Part shown: positions 20,808 to 31,489 of the stretch, in pieces
Layout: each line of letters begins with the position of its first letter
Numbering within the stretch: the stretch's first letter is position 1
DNA from: an uncultured Pelagibacteraceae bacterium
GTDB lineage: Bacteria; Pseudomonadota; Alphaproteobacteria; Pelagibacterales; Pelagibacteraceae
Length of the DNA stretch: 64,000 bases
NCBI GenBank assembly: GCA_902594255.1
Contig: CACJLN010000006.1
Coordinates: forward strand, 1 to 64,000
Direction of reading: 5' to 3'
Notes under the pieces: model-generated
What the model was told of the DNA's origin: nothing
Database searches by the model: none
The model's input: the letters and a program-made list of their open reading frames with translations, nothing else
Program-made: the position numbers and the translations under genes

Positions 20808-22628
20808 TTATTCAACGGTTACAGATTTGGCTAAATTTCTAGGCTTATCTATATCATAACCTTTTTTTAATGCTGAATAATAAGCGAGTTTTTGTAATGG
20901 CACTGTTAAAAGAAAAGGTAAAAGATCTACATTTGTAGTTTCAACCTCAATCGTTTCCCAAATATTTTCTGAAATAATTTCATCTTTACTTTTATTTGTT
21001 ATCAATAAAACTTTCGCACCTCTGGCAATTACTTCCTGCATGTTAGAAATAGTTTTTTTATAGTAATCATCCCTAGGGGCTAGAACAACTACTGGCATAC
21101 CCTCCTCGATAAGTGCTAACGGCCCATGTTTCATTTCACCAGCAGGATAACCTTCTGCGTGGATATATGATAATTCTTTAAGCTTCAGTGCCCCTTCAAG
21201 TGCAATCGGATAAGAAAAGCCTCTGCCTAAAAACATTGATCCTTTTGCATCATTAAAAGTTTTGGATATTGTTTGAATTTTATTATCAGTTAATAAAGTC
21301 TGTTGGACTAAATCGGGCAACTCTTTTAAATCTTTGAGTTTTTTGTTGAATAATTCTCTCTTGAGATCCTTTCTCAAAAAACCAAGTTTTAAGGCTAATA
21401 AATAAAGTATCAAAATTTGTCCTAAAAAAGCTTTAGTCGAAGCAACACCAATTTCAATGCCACAATGAATTGGCAATACAAATTCTGAGTCTCTTGCAAT
21501 TGAGCTTTCAATAACATTCACGACTGAACATGTCTTCATTTCCTTAGATTTACATAAGCTTAATGCTGCATAAGTATCAGCTGTTTCACCAGATTGAGAC
21601 ACAAAGACATATAAAGTATTTTTTTTAAATCTATTTTTTCTATATCTAAACTCTGAAGCTATATCGACATTAACATTTAAAGTCGTTAGTTCTTCAAACC
21701 AATACTTTGCCATCAAGCATGAATGATAAGCTGTACCACAACCTATTAATGTAATTGTTGAAATTTCATTTATTTTCCAGGGAAAGTTGAAGATATTAAT
21801 ATCATTATTTGATGTATCCAAGTACTCTTTAATTCCATTTTTGAGAGTAGTTGGTTGTTCCTCTATCTCCTTTGCCATGAAATGTTTATAATCACCTTTG
21901 TCATATTTTTCCTCTTCAGATGACAGCTCTAAAACTTTTTTATTTATCTTTATTCCGTCTTCATTAAAAAATTCTACGTGATCTTTTTTAATTACACAAA
22001 ATTCTCCGTCACTTAAGTAAGTTATTTTATTGGTCATTGATTTAAGTGCATAGGAGTCTGAACCTAGATAATTTTCATTTGGACCGTAACCCACAGCTAA
22101 AGGTGATCCCCTTCTAGCTCCAATAATTAAATCTGGTTGATCTTTAAATATAATTCCTAAAGCAAAACTACCATGAAGAGATTTTAAAGTTTTTGTAATT
22201 GAACTAATAATAGTTTCTGTTTTTAAATTCTCTGTAATTAAGTGAACGATTACTTCAGTGTCTGTTTGTGATTTAAATTTATGTCCCTTACTGACCAGAA
22301 ATTTTTTTAACAACGTAGAATTTTCAATTATACCATTGTGAACAACTGAGACATTTTGAGAAGAGTGAGGGTGAGCATTTATACTATTAGGAAGACCATG
22401 CGTCGCCCATCTTACATGACCAATTCCTATCGTTCCTTCCATATTTTGAACTACAGAATTTTTTTCAAGATTATCAACTCTGCCTTCTGATTTTACCTCA
22501 TTAATAGATCCAGCATGAAGAGTTGCGATACCTGCTGAGTCATAGCCTCTATATTCCAATTTCTTAAGAGAATTAATAATTGAAGCAGAAACCGGTTTCT
22601 TGCTATTGATACCAATAATTCCACACAT
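20808..22628 (-). CDS. glmS: Glucosamine-6-phosphate synthase
   Basis: MCGIIGINSKKPV, LEYRGYDSAGIA, GHVRWATHG, GCGTAYHS, SQSGETADT, KPRNLAKSVTVE. Confidence 0.97.
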   Translation of the reverse strand: MCGIIGINSKKPVSASIINSLKKLEYRGYDSAGIATLHAGSINEVKSEGRVDNLEKNSVVQNMEGTIGIGHVRWATHGLPNSINAHPHSSQNVSVVHNGIIENSTLLKKFLVSKGHKFKSQTDTEVIVHLITENLKTETIISSITKTLKSLHGSFALGIIFKDQPDLIIGARRGSPLAVGYGPNENYLGSDSYALKSMTNKITYLSDGEFCVIKKDHVEFFNEDGIKINKKVLELSSEEEKYDKGDYKHFMAKEIEEQPTTLKNGIKEYLDTSNNDINIFNFPWKINEISTITLIGCGTAYHSCLMAKYWFEELTTLNVNVDIASEFRYRKNRFKKNTLYVFVSQSGETADTYAALSLCKSKEMKTCSVVNVIESSIARDSEFVLPIHCGIEIGVASTKAFLGQILILYLLALKLGFLRKDLKRELFNKKLKDLKELPDLVQQTLLTDNKIQTISKTFNDAKGSMFLGRGFSYPIALEGALKLKELSYIHAEGYPAGEMKHGPLALIEEGMPVVVLAPRDDYYKKTISNMQEVIARGAKVLLITNKSKDEIISENIWETIEVETTNVDLLPFLLTVPLQKLAYYSALKKGYDIDKPRNLAKSVTVE

Positions 22629-22630
22629 AT

Positions 22631-23254
22631 TTATTTTTTCTTTCTTTTATAATTTTTAATTTCTGATTGTAAAGTTCGTGTAAGGGCTAGTGTCTTATTA
22701 TTTACATTCTTTGTTATTACTGAACCTGCACCAACAACGCTATTTTTACCTATTGTAATTGGAGCAACTAATGCTGAATTTGATCCAACAAAAGCATTAT
22801 CTTTTATAATCGTTTTGTTTTTTTTTATTCCATCATAATTACATGTAATAGTTCCTGCTCCGACATTAACTGACTTACCTATAGTGCTATCACCGATATA
22901 TGATAAGTGATTTGCTTTAGATTTTTGTCCTAGTGTAGATTTTTTTATTTCAACAAAATTACCAACTTTAGATCCTTTTTTTAAAGTTGTGCCAGGTCTT
23001 ATTCGTGCATAAGGACCAATCTCAACACTGTTCTCAATTTTACAATTTTCAAGATGTGAAAAAGATTTAATAACAACATTATTACCAATTTTAACTTTTG
23101 ACCCAATCACAACATAGGGCTCAATAATTACTCTTTTTCCAATTTTTGTATCATTTGAAAAAAAAATGGTTTCAGGTCCTGACATTTTAACACCCAATTT
23201 TAAAAACTTTTTTCTAAGTGTATCTTGTTGCTTTTGTGAATTTGTTTGTTTCAT
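22631..23254 (-). CDS. GlmU C-terminal (glucosamine-1-P acetyltransferase, left-handed beta-helix) as standalone protein
   Basis: 207 aa; hexapeptide repeats, GPYARIRPGTTLKKGSKVGNFVEIKKSTLGQKSKANHLSYIGDSTIGKSVNVGAGTITCNYDGIKKNKT; no pyrophosphorylase domain. Confidence 0.85.
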   Translation of the reverse strand: MKQTNSQKQQDTLRKKFLKLGVKMSGPETIFFSNDTKIGKRVIIEPYVVIGSKVKIGNNVVIKSFSHLENCKIENSVEIGPYARIRPGTTLKKGSKVGNFVEIKKSTLGQKSKANHLSYIGDSTIGKSVNVGAGTITCNYDGIKKNKTIIKDNAFVGSNSALVAPITIGKNSVVGAGSVITKNVNNKTLALTRTLQSEIKNYKRKKK

Positions 23255-23325
23255 CTAGGAAATTCTTTATATTAAGTATATATCTTTCTTAATTCACAAA
23301 TTATTTCTTAAAAATACTTTTGATA

Positions 23326-24009
23326 ATGAGCCAACAATATACAATTCTTTTTGATTTAGATGGTACTTTAGTAGATACAGCACCAGATTTAATGCGTGCT
23401 CATAATCATGTCATGAAAAAATTTGGGTATCCTACAAAATCTACAGAGGAAATAAGAAATTTGGTTGGTCAAGGTGCGGGTGCTATGCTTGGTAGATCTA
23501 TTTGGGGACAAGCTAAAAAAGAATTTGGCAAAGTTCAGGATAAAAATGTTAAAGAAGCAATGGTTAGAGATTTTGTGGACTTTTATGGTAAAAATATTGT
23601 CAATGAGAGCACATTAATTAACGGTGTTAAAGATTTTTTAATTTGGGCCAAAGAAAAAAATATATCAATGGGTGTTTGTACAAATAAACAAGAACATCTA
23701 GCAGTTGATCTATTAAAAAAAATTGGTATTTACGACTTTTTTGATTATGTTGCTGGACACAACACATTTGATTATTGTAAACCAGATCCAAGACACCTAA
23801 CCTCAGTAATAGAAATATTAAATGGAGATATAAAAAAAAGCCTGATGATTGGTGATAGTGAAACAGACGCTAATGCTGCTAAAGACGCTGGAATACCAGT
23901 TATTCTACTAGAAGACGGTTATACAGAAAAAAAAATAACAGAAATTTATCACAATCACTTAATAAAAGACTTTGTAGGTATTGAAAAAATTGTATCAAAA
24001 TATCTTTAA
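23326..24009 (+). CDS. gph: Phosphoglycolate phosphatase-like HAD hydrolase
   Basis: ILFDLDGTLVDTAPDL, KPDPRHL, MIGDSETDANAAKDAG; second Met (MSQQ) preferred to 23320. Confidence 0.85.
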   Translation: MSQQYTILFDLDGTLVDTAPDLMRAHNHVMKKFGYPTKSTEEIRNLVGQGAGAMLGRSIWGQAKKEFGKVQDKNVKEAMVRDFVDFYGKNIVNESTLINGVKDFLIWAKEKNISMGVCTNKQEHLAVDLLKKIGIYDFFDYVAGHNTFDYCKPDPRHLTSVIEILNGDIKKSLMIGDSETDANAAKDAGIPVILLEDGYTEKKITEIYHNHLIKDFVGIEKIVSKYL

Positions 24010-24063
24010 GATTGATTATTTTTTTTTAACTATTAAAAACTAAATCGTAAATAAGGAGTTTTT

Positions 24064-25566
24064 TTGATATTTCATAACGTTAAAGTTTATCCATCCAAAA
24101 TCCATCTACCGAAAAAAAAACAGCTCGCCTGGAAATTAGCTGAAATAGCAAGCGATAATGCAAAACTTAACAAAGATTGTGTTGAAATGGTTATTAATAG
24201 AATAATCGATAATGCATCTGTTGCGATAGCATCATTGAATAGAAGACCAGTAATTTCGTCTAGGGAGATGGCCTTAAAACATTCTAGAAAAAATGGAGCC
24301 ACATTATTTGGAGTAAATAGTAAGCTAAAGTTTGATTGTGAATGGGCGGCATGGTCAAATGGTACAGCCGTAAGAGAACTAGATTTTCATGATACTTTTT
24401 TAGCAGCTGACTATAGTCATCCTGGAGATAATATACCTCCACTTATAAGTGTTGCTCAACAAAATAAAAAAAGTGGTTTAGATCTTTTAAAAGGAATCAT
24501 CACTGCATATGAAGTTCAAGTAAATTTAGTAAAAGGAATTTGTTTGCATAAGCATAAAGTTGATCACATTGCCCATTTAGGTCCAAGTGTTGCTGCTGGA
24601 TTAGGAACAATGCTTAAATTAAACATTGAAACTATTTATCAAGCTATTCAGCAAGCGTTGCACACAACTATTTCTACCAGACAATCAAGAAAGGGAGAAA
24701 TTTCAAGTTGGAAAGCTTATGCTCCGGCTCATGCAGGAAAACTTGCGATAGAGGCTGTAGACAGAGTCATGCGAGGTGAAGGAGCCCCAAGTCCAATTTA
24801 TGAAGGTGAAGATAGTGTAATAGCAAGAATTTTAGATGGAAAAAAAGCTTTATACAAAGTCCCTTTGCCAAAAAAAGGTGAAACCAAAAAAGCAATATTA
24901 GAAACGTATACAAAAGAATATTCGGCTGAATATCAATCTCAAGCTTTAATAGATTTAGCAAAGAAACTAAGAAAAAAAATAGATAATTTAAGTCAAATTA
25001 AAAAAATAGATATTTATACAAGTCATCATACCCATTACGTTATTGGAACAGGTGCAAATGATCCTCAAAAAATGGATCCAAATGCGAGCAGAGAAACTTT
25101 AGATCACTCAATTATGTATATATTTGCAGTTGCTTTAGAGGATGGTAATTGGCATCATATAAAGTCTTATACGAAAGCTAGGGCAAAAAGGAAGAGTACC
25201 TTAAAAATTTGGAGGTCAATCAAAACTCACGAGGATAAAAAATGGACTAAAAAATACCACGATCCAAACCCTAAAAAAAAGTCATTCGGCGCTAAAGTTG
25301 TTATTACTTTAAAGAATGGAAAAAAAATATCAGAGCAACAAGATAGAGCTGATGCACATCCTTATGGATCTCGACCGTTTAAAAGACTGAACTATATAAA
25401 CAAATTTTTAACTTTAACAGAGAATATTATTGATAAAAAAGAGAGTGATAGGTTTTTAAAGACTGTTCAAAACTTAAAAAAATTGAAATCTGGACAACTA
25501 GATAAGCTCAATATTGAGATAAAAAGAAATAAAATTAAAAAAAATCTAAAGAAAGGTATTTTCTAA
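24064..25566 (+). CDS. prpD: 2-methylcitrate dehydratase (MmgE/PrpD family), TTG start
   Basis: [32 protein letters not shown]; precedes prpB and prpC; TTG at 24064 after AAGGAG. Confidence 0.92.
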   Translation: MIFHNVKVYPSKIHLPKKKQLAWKLAEIASDNAKLNKDCVEMVINRIIDNASVAIASLNRRPVISSREMALKHSRKNGATLFGVNSKLKFDCEWAAWSNGTAVRELDFHDTFLAADYSHPGDNIPPLISVAQQNKKSGLDLLKGIITAYEVQVNLVKGICLHKHKVDHIAHLGPSVAAGLGTMLKLNIETIYQAIQQALHTTISTRQSRKGEISSWKAYAPAHAGKLAIEAVDRVMRGEGAPSPIYEGEDSVIARILDGKKALYKVPLPKKGETKKAILETYTKEYSAEYQSQALIDLAKKLRKKIDNLSQIKKIDIYTSHHTHYVIGTGANDPQKMDPNASRETLDHSIMYIFAVALEDGNWHHIKSYTKARAKRKSTLKIWRSIKTHEDKKWTKKYHDPNPKKKSFGAKVVITLKNGKKISEQQDRADAHPYGSRPFKRLNYINKFLTLTENIIDKKESDRFLKTVQNLKKLKSGQLDKLNIEIKRNKIKKNLKKGIF

Positions 25567-26462
25567 TGCATTTTGTTGAAAAGGAACCTCCACAAAAAAG
25601 AATGGATTTGGATGAAAAACTTAAATCTAATAAAATTTTAAGAGTTCCTGGGGCATATAACCCTCTGACTGCTAAACTAATTGAAGAAATTGGCTATGAT
25701 GCAGTTTACGTCTCTGGCGGTGTGATGGCTAATGATCTTGGTTTTCCAGATATTGGATTAACTACATTACAAGATGTCAGTACTAGATCATATTTAATTT
25801 CAAGAGTTACAAATTTACCTACAATCGTTGACATAGATACAGGTTTTAAATCTTGTAAAGAAACTATTGAAACTTTTGAACAGTTTGGGATTTCAGCTGT
25901 ACATTTAGAGGATCAAATTGAAAGGAAAAGATGTGGTCATCTTGATAATAAAGAATTGATTTCGACTGATGCAATGGTTAAAAAAATTAAAGAATGTGTC
26001 TCTGCAAAAAAAGATAAAAATTTTAAAATCATTGCTAGATCAGATGCAAAAAGTGTCGAGGGGATCGATAAGATGATAGAGAGATGTAAAGCATACATCG
26101 ATGCTGGAGCCGAAATAGTTTTTCCAGAAGCATTAAGTGATGAAAAAGATTTTGAGAAAGTTAGAAAAGAATTGTCTTGCTACTTATTGGCTAATATGAC
26201 CGAATTCGGTAAATCAAAATTATTTAATTATAAAGAATTAGAGCAATTAGGGTACAACATAGTGATTTATCCTGTTACCACTCAACGGTTGGCTATGAAA
26301 AATGTTGAGGATGGGTTGAGAGACATTTATGCAAATGGACATCAAAATAATATAATAGATAAAATGCAGACTAGAAAAAGATTATATGAACTTGTTGACT
26401 ACGAGAAATATAATAGTTTGGACGAAAAGATATATAATTTTAATACCGAAGGACATGAATAA
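25566..26462 (+). CDS. prpB: Methylisocitrate lyase
   Basis: ILRVPGAYNPLTAKLIEEIGYDAVYVSGGVMA, DIDTGF, HLEDQIERKRCGHL. Confidence 0.93.
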   Translation: MHFVEKEPPQKRMDLDEKLKSNKILRVPGAYNPLTAKLIEEIGYDAVYVSGGVMANDLGFPDIGLTTLQDVSTRSYLISRVTNLPTIVDIDTGFKSCKETIETFEQFGISAVHLEDQIERKRCGHLDNKELISTDAMVKKIKECVSAKKDKNFKIIARSDAKSVEGIDKMIERCKAYIDAGAEIVFPEALSDEKDFEKVRKELSCYLLANMTEFGKSKLFNYKELEQLGYNIVIYPVTTQRLAMKNVEDGLRDIYANGHQNNIIDKMQTRKRLYELVDYEKYNSLDEKIYNFNTEGHE

Positions 26463-27586
26463 TGAGTGATGATATAAAAAAAGGTTTACTTGGAATAGTT
26501 GTTGATGAGACAGAGGTTTCAAAAGTTATGCCTGAAATTAATTCTCTCACTTATAGAGGATACGCTGCTCAAGATTTGTGTGCTAAATGTAAATTTGAAG
26601 AGGTGGCATATTTAATTTTAAATGGAGAACTTCCTGACAAAAAACAATTAAGAAAATTTGAAAAGCAAGAAAGAAAAGAGAGGAAATTATCTAAAACTTT
26701 ACTTGAAGATATCAAAAAATTTCCAAAAAAAGCTCATCCTATGGATGTCGCAAGAACAGCTGTGAGTATTATGGGGCTTGAGGATAAAGAGACAAAAGAC
26801 AACTCACCAAAAGCTAACATGCGGAAAGTGATGCGAATTTTCGCAAAAATGCCTGTCGCTCTTGCAGCTTTTTATAGATCAAGAAAAGGTAGAAAAATTA
26901 TTCCTCCAAAAAGTAATTTATCCTTCTCGGAGAATTTTTTTCATATGTGTTTTGGTAAAGTACCAAATAAAGATATTGTAAAAGCTTTTGATGTATCTTT
27001 AATTCTTTATGCCGAACATAGTTTTAATGTCTCAACTTTTACAGCAAGAACAATTACCAGCAGTTTGTCAGATATTCATGGTGCAATCACTGGGGCAATT
27101 GCAAGTTTAAAAGGTCCATTACACGGCGGTGCGAATGAAGAAGTGATGCATATGATGAATAAAATTAAAAAGCCAGAAAATGCACTTAAATGGATTAATA
27201 AAGCACTTGATAATAAAGATGTTGTTATGGGATTTGGCCATAGAGTTTACAAAAGTGGAGACTCAAGAGTGCCAACTATGAGAGAGTATTTTGGCAAAGT
27301 AGCAAAAATTAAAAAAGATAAAAAATTTGAAAAAATTTACGACATAGTTGAAAAAGTGATGATCGACAGGAAAAACATTTACCCCAACGTTGATTATCCG
27401 ACTGGACCTACTTACCATTTGATGGGTTTCGATACTGATTTTTTTACACCTATTTTTGTGATATCAAGAATAACCGGTTGGTCAGCTCATATAATTGAAC
27501 AACACGCTGCAAATAAACTTATTAGACCACTTGCTAGTTATAAAGGCAGTCAACATCGTAAAGTGGTTCGATTAAACCAAAGATAA
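26462..27586 (+). CDS. prpC: 2-methylcitrate synthase / citrate synthase family
   Basis: LTYRGYAAQDL, EHSFNVSTFTART, GPLHGGANEEVM, VMGFGHRVYK. Confidence 0.92.
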   Translation: MSDDIKKGLLGIVVDETEVSKVMPEINSLTYRGYAAQDLCAKCKFEEVAYLILNGELPDKKQLRKFEKQERKERKLSKTLLEDIKKFPKKAHPMDVARTAVSIMGLEDKETKDNSPKANMRKVMRIFAKMPVALAAFYRSRKGRKIIPPKSNLSFSENFFHMCFGKVPNKDIVKAFDVSLILYAEHSFNVSTFTARTITSSLSDIHGAITGAIASLKGPLHGGANEEVMHMMNKIKKPENALKWINKALDNKDVVMGFGHRVYKSGDSRVPTMREYFGKVAKIKKDKKFEKIYDIVEKVMIDRKNIYPNVDYPTGPTYHLMGFDTDFFTPIFVISRITGWSAHIIEQHAANKLIRPLASYKGSQHRKVVRLNQR

Positions 27587-27595
27587 AGTAATTAT

Positions 27596-28363
27596 TTATG
27601 ACTTGATGTTGTAACCTTTTTTCAAAAGTATTGTTACGACCATCACACAAATCACCAAAAACGAAATCATTGTCCCAATACTAATCCAAATATTAAAGTC
27701 TGACACTCCATAAAATGAAAATCTTAATCCATTAATCAAATAAACTACAGGATTAAAGTATGTAACCATTTGCCAGAATTCTGGTAACATATCTAACGAA
27801 TATAAACTTCCACCTAAAAAGACCATCGGTGTAATAACCAAAGAGGGTATGATAGACATTTGTTCAAAATTTGTGCTCATCAAACCAATTAAAAATCCAA
27901 ATAATGCAAAAGTAAATGAAACTAGAACTAACAAAAAAATCATTAATAATGGATGCTTAACTTCAACATCAACAAAAAACATCGATGTTATAAATATCAT
28001 TACACCTACAATTAATGTTTTAGTTGCTCCAGCTCCCACGAAAGCCAAAACTACTTCAAAGGTAGAGATAGGTGCAGCTAAAATTTCATAAATTGTTCCA
28101 TTAAATTTAGGAAAAAAAATTCCAAAAGATGTATTACTGATTGATTGTGTTAGTAAAGTTAACATTAATAAACCAGGAACAATATATGATCCATAACTTA
28201 TACCATCGATTTTTTGAACATATCCTCCAATTACTGAACCAAAAACAATAAAATATAATGATGTAGATAAAACAGGTGATAATAGTGATTGAGTTAAGGT
28301 TCTTCTAAACCGATCCATTTCATGTAAATAAATAGCTTTCAACGCTTGAAAATTAAATTTCAT
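27596..28363 (-). CDS. ABC-2 type transporter permease
   Basis: [38 protein letters not shown]; paired with downstream-coordinate ATPase. Confidence 0.85.
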   Translation of the reverse strand: MKFNFQALKAIYLHEMDRFRRTLTQSLLSPVLSTSLYFIVFGSVIGGYVQKIDGISYGSYIVPGLLMLTLLTQSISNTSFGIFFPKFNGTIYEILAAPISTFEVVLAFVGAGATKTLIVGVMIFITSMFFVDVEVKHPLLMIFLLVLVSFTFALFGFLIGLMSTNFEQMSIIPSLVITPMVFLGGSLYSLDMLPEFWQMVTYFNPVVYLINGLRFSFYGVSDFNIWISIGTMISFLVICVMVVTILLKKGYNIKS

Positions 28364-29288
28364 TGTTTTCCCTAACTAATGATACGAATATTTTTTCAAG
28401 ATTACTTTGTTCAGTTTTAAGGTCTCTGAGTTTCAAGCCAGCATCTTTAATATCTTGTAATAAGTTTGTAATACCAGTTTGCTTTTCGTGAAGATTATAA
28501 GTGTAAATTAACGACATTTTGTTAACACCAAAATTTAGACTATATTTACTTAGAGAATCAGGTATTTTTATAATCTCATCTTGTAATTCAATAGTTAAAG
28601 TTTTTTGCCCCATCTTTTTTAACAATTCTTTTTTTTCTTCAACGACGATGATTTCACCTTGATTTATAACACCAACTCTATCAGCTATAGCTTCTGCTTC
28701 CTCAATATAATGTGTAGTTAAAATAATTGTCACTCCCGTCTCTCGTAAAGACTCGACCACTTTCCACATTTCCTGTCTTAATTCTACATCTACACCTGCT
28801 GTCGGTTCATCTAAAAATAATATTTGAGGTTCATGAGACAAAGCTTTAGCGATCAAAACTCTCCTTTTCATTCCACCTGATAACTGACGGAGTATTCGAT
28901 CTTTTTTATCCCATAAACTTAACTGTTTTAAAACTTTTTCAATATGGGCAGGATCTGGTTTTTTTCCGTACAAACCTCTTGAATAAGATACATTGTTAAA
29001 AACTGTTTCAAATTGCTCTAAAGTTAATTCTTGAGGAACTAAACCAATTCTAGATCTTGTTTCTCTATAATCATCAATAATATCGAAACCCTCTACAGCG
29101 ATTTCACCACTGGTAGGTTTTACAATGCCGCAAATAATATTAATCAAGGTCGTTTTGCCAGCTCCATTTGGACCTAACATTGCAAAAATTTCACCTTTTT
29201 TAATATTGAGATTAATATTTTTAAGGGCTGTTAAACCATTTTTATAAACTTTTGAGAGATTATTAATCGCAATTTGATTGTCTAGCAT
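28353..29288 (-). CDS. ABC transporter ATP-binding protein (DrrA/NodI-like)
   Basis: [13 protein letters not shown] Walker [16 protein letters not shown] signature, [12 protein letters not shown] Walker B. Confidence 0.92.
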   Translation of the reverse strand: MLDNQIAINNLSKVYKNGLTALKNINLNIKKGEIFAMLGPNGAGKTTLINIICGIVKPTSGEIAVEGFDIIDDYRETRSRIGLVPQELTLEQFETVFNNVSYSRGLYGKKPDPAHIEKVLKQLSLWDKKDRILRQLSGGMKRRVLIAKALSHEPQILFLDEPTAGVDVELRQEMWKVVESLRETGVTIILTTHYIEEAEAIADRVGVINQGEIIVVEEKKELLKKMGQKTLTIELQDEIIKIPDSLSKYSLNFGVNKMSLIYTYNLHEKQTGITNLLQDIKDAGLKLRDLKTEQSNLEKIFVSLVRENNEI

Positions 29289-29334
29289 TAAGCCAGATAT
29301 ATAACTATTAATTCACTTAATACAATCTTGTATA

Positions 29335-30774
29335 TTAAAACCTTTTAGCTTTAAGAACTAAGAATGGTAAAAAAGTTGCAATTATAAAAGATAAAAATAA
29401 CAAAGACTGTGACACAATAGGTGCAAATAATTCTTTAGAAAACATAACACCAACTAATAAACTTTTTGAAAAATCAGGAGCTGGAAACATTAAAAATCCC
29501 CCTATTAATCCAGCAAAAATTGAAACATAAGCAGTTTTTTCATTTATGTCCTTATTATAAAAACTATAAAAGACAGTTAAGACAAATGCACAACAAAGCA
29601 AGTCAGCCAATAAAAAAAGGTATAATATATCAAATCCTTTAGATGCAATAATAAAAGATATAAGAGATAAAAATAATATTATATATTTTGAAAAATTTAG
29701 ACTTGTCTTTTTATCTAGATTAAATGTTGCATTTCCATCAACTACAATAAGGCTTGATATTGCATTTACTAAAGTATCAACGGTGGAAATAGTAAGCGCT
29801 AAACCTAGTACAATCACAAAAAAAGATAAAAATTTTGTCTGTTCTTTTAAAAGTAATGTGAAAAATCCAAGATCAGGGCGAGTAGTTGGGTCTAATGAAA
29901 AGGCGACCATTCCTGTAAAACCCATAAAAAAAACTACTGGTACGATAATAAAAAATGAAATTACTAAACTTTTTTTTAAAGTTTCAAAATTTTTTGCTGC
30001 ATACACTCTCTGCCAATTACCTTGGTGAAATAAATTTGTTGCAGCAACGGCAATAAAAAAAGTCAAACCTGCTGTATAACTGGGCACATATGACAAACTT
30101 AAAAGTTGAGGATTTTTTTCTTTTACAAAGTCTATTGAAAAGTCAGATCCTGTGAAAATGTTAATATATATTAAAGAAATCAATAATAAAATTCCAATAA
30201 CTATCATTTGAATATTGTCTGTGAAAATAGATGCTCTTAACCCCCCATATAATGTGTAGATAAGTGTAGATATTAATACAATCAATGCGGTTACCCAAAG
30301 TTCTGTTCCAGAAATATAATTAATCAAAACTGCTACCGCAGTAACCTCTGCGCATAAAAAGATAAACATGTAAAATATTGTTAATAACAAAATAAGTTTG
30401 AATAAACTTTTTTCAAACTTTTTTCTCATAAACTCTATTAATGAAGATCCTCGAGCAAGCTCTTTTCTAATTTTTTTTCCAAGATATATCAAAAATAACA
30501 TTGGAAAAGCAGTTCCCAAAGAGTATCCAATAACAGCGCCTATACCTCCCCAAGTTGCTGCTGAAGCTGGTCCAAACAAAATCCATGCTCCTAAAGCAGA
30601 TGCAGTTAAACTAGTAGTTAATGAGAAAACACCTATATTTCTATTAGCTGTAAGATAGTTATTTAACCCTTGATATTTATTTGAATTATATAGACCTAAA
30701 ATTACAAATATAAGACTAATAGTTATTAATAATATTAAAGATGTGGATTGTGTTAAAAGATATGTTCTTTCCAT
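29335..30774 (-). CDS. thiV: Sodium:solute symporter family transporter under TPP riboswitch; probable thiamin/HMP transporter
   Basis: SSS-family multi-TM protein; TPP riboswitch immediately 5' (30781-30842). Confidence 0.8.
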   Translation of the reverse strand: MERTYLLTQSTSLILLITISLIFVILGLYNSNKYQGLNNYLTANRNIGVFSLTTSLTASALGAWILFGPASAATWGGIGAVIGYSLGTAFPMLFLIYLGKKIRKELARGSSLIEFMRKKFEKSLFKLILLLTIFYMFIFLCAEVTAVAVLINYISGTELWVTALIVLISTLIYTLYGGLRASIFTDNIQMIVIGILLLISLIYINIFTGSDFSIDFVKEKNPQLLSLSYVPSYTAGLTFFIAVAATNLFHQGNWQRVYAAKNFETLKKSLVISFFIIVPVVFFMGFTGMVAFSLDPTTRPDLGFFTLLLKEQTKFLSFFVIVLGLALTISTVDTLVNAISSLIVVDGNATFNLDKKTSLNFSKYIILFLSLISFIIASKGFDILYLFLLADLLCCAFVLTVFYSFYNKDINEKTAYVSIFAGLIGGFLMFPAPDFSKSLLVGVMFSKELFAPIVSQSLLFLSFIIATFLPFLVLKAKRF

Positions 30775-30777
30775 TAT

Positions 30778-30842
30778 TCTCCCTTTCTGAATTACCGGAC
30801 AGGTTCAAAGGGTTTATTCTCAGTCTATTCAGACACCCCTTA
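30778..30842 (-). promoter_or_regulatory. TPP (THI-element) riboswitch
   Basis: Minus strand AGGGGTGTCTGAATAGACTGAGAATAAACCCTTTGAACCTGTCCGGTAATTCAGAAAGGG carries the conserved GGGGTG, CTGAGA, ACCCTTTGAACCTG and GGTAAT...AGGG blocks of the THI box. Confidence 0.93.
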
Positions 30843-30851
30843 AAGTTATAA

Positions 30852-31139
30852 TTATACTTTGTTATCCATTATTTCAATCATACACTTAGTTGCATACTCT
30901 CTCCATTCTGATGAGCTTTTACCTTTAAGACTATCTAAGTGATCTCGGTTATTTTTTATATCATTTTTATGCTTGATTTTATCTTCCTCATCTAAATTTG
31001 ACTCCATTTTTGTCAAATTAGTTTCCATGGCTTTTATCCAATTATTCCCTAATTCTACACACTTTTTGTCATCTTTTTCATCACAGATCTGTTTAAAAAA
31101 ATTAAAGATAACTTCATCAGTTTTTACAGGATTTTTCAT
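30852..31139 (-). CDS. Hypothetical small charged protein
   Basis: 95-aa ORF in good coding context; acidic/Lys-rich; no family recognised. Confidence 0.55.
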   Translation of the reverse strand: MKNPVKTDEVIFNFFKQICDEKDDKKCVELGNNWIKAMETNLTKMESNLDEEDKIKHKNDIKNNRDHLDSLKGKSSSEWREYATKCMIEIMDNKV

Positions 31140-31149
31140 TTAAGAAATA

Positions 31150-31329
31150 TTATTTATTAAAACAATTATTAACTAAAATTGCCATTAAAATCCAAATTAC
31201 AAAAACTTCACCGTTTGTGAAGGAATAATCTGCTCCAGCAAAACCAGCAACAATATTTATAGCATAAATAATTATTGTAGAAATTACTAAGCTAAAAATT
31301 AAATTAATTAATCCAGTTACATATTTCAT
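31150..31329 (-). CDS. Small hydrophobic (2-TM) protein, 59 aa
   Basis: Hand-translated minus strand: MKYVTGLINLIFSLVISTIIIYAINIVAGFAGADYSFTNGEVFVIWILMAILVNNCFNK*; below ORF-track length cutoff. Confidence 0.5.
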   Translation of the reverse strand: MKYVTGLINLIFSLVISTIIIYAINIVAGFAGADYSFTNGEVFVIWILMAILVNNCFNK

Positions 31330-31423
31330 ATTTAAAGATTATCTATATTTCTGTCTAAAGCAAATTTAAAATTTCTATTTATAAGTGATTATTTTTTAAG
31401 ATGCGCGAATATTATAAAAATAC

Positions 31424-31484
31424 CAGGTTGTATTCAAACATTTTATTTTAATTTTAATTAAATATATTCCTTGAATACAACCTG
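31424..31484. repeat. Perfect 14-bp inverted repeat CAGGTTGTATTCAA...TTGAATACAACCTG, 33-nt AT-rich spacer
   Basis: Arms 31424-31437 and 31471-31484, read directly. Confidence 0.95.
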
Positions 31485-31489
31485 CTTAA

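Noticed and set aside
24010-24063. Regulatory element upstream of prpDBC
   Set aside because: Only an AT-rich stretch and an AAGGAG RBS are visible; no palindrome or known motif
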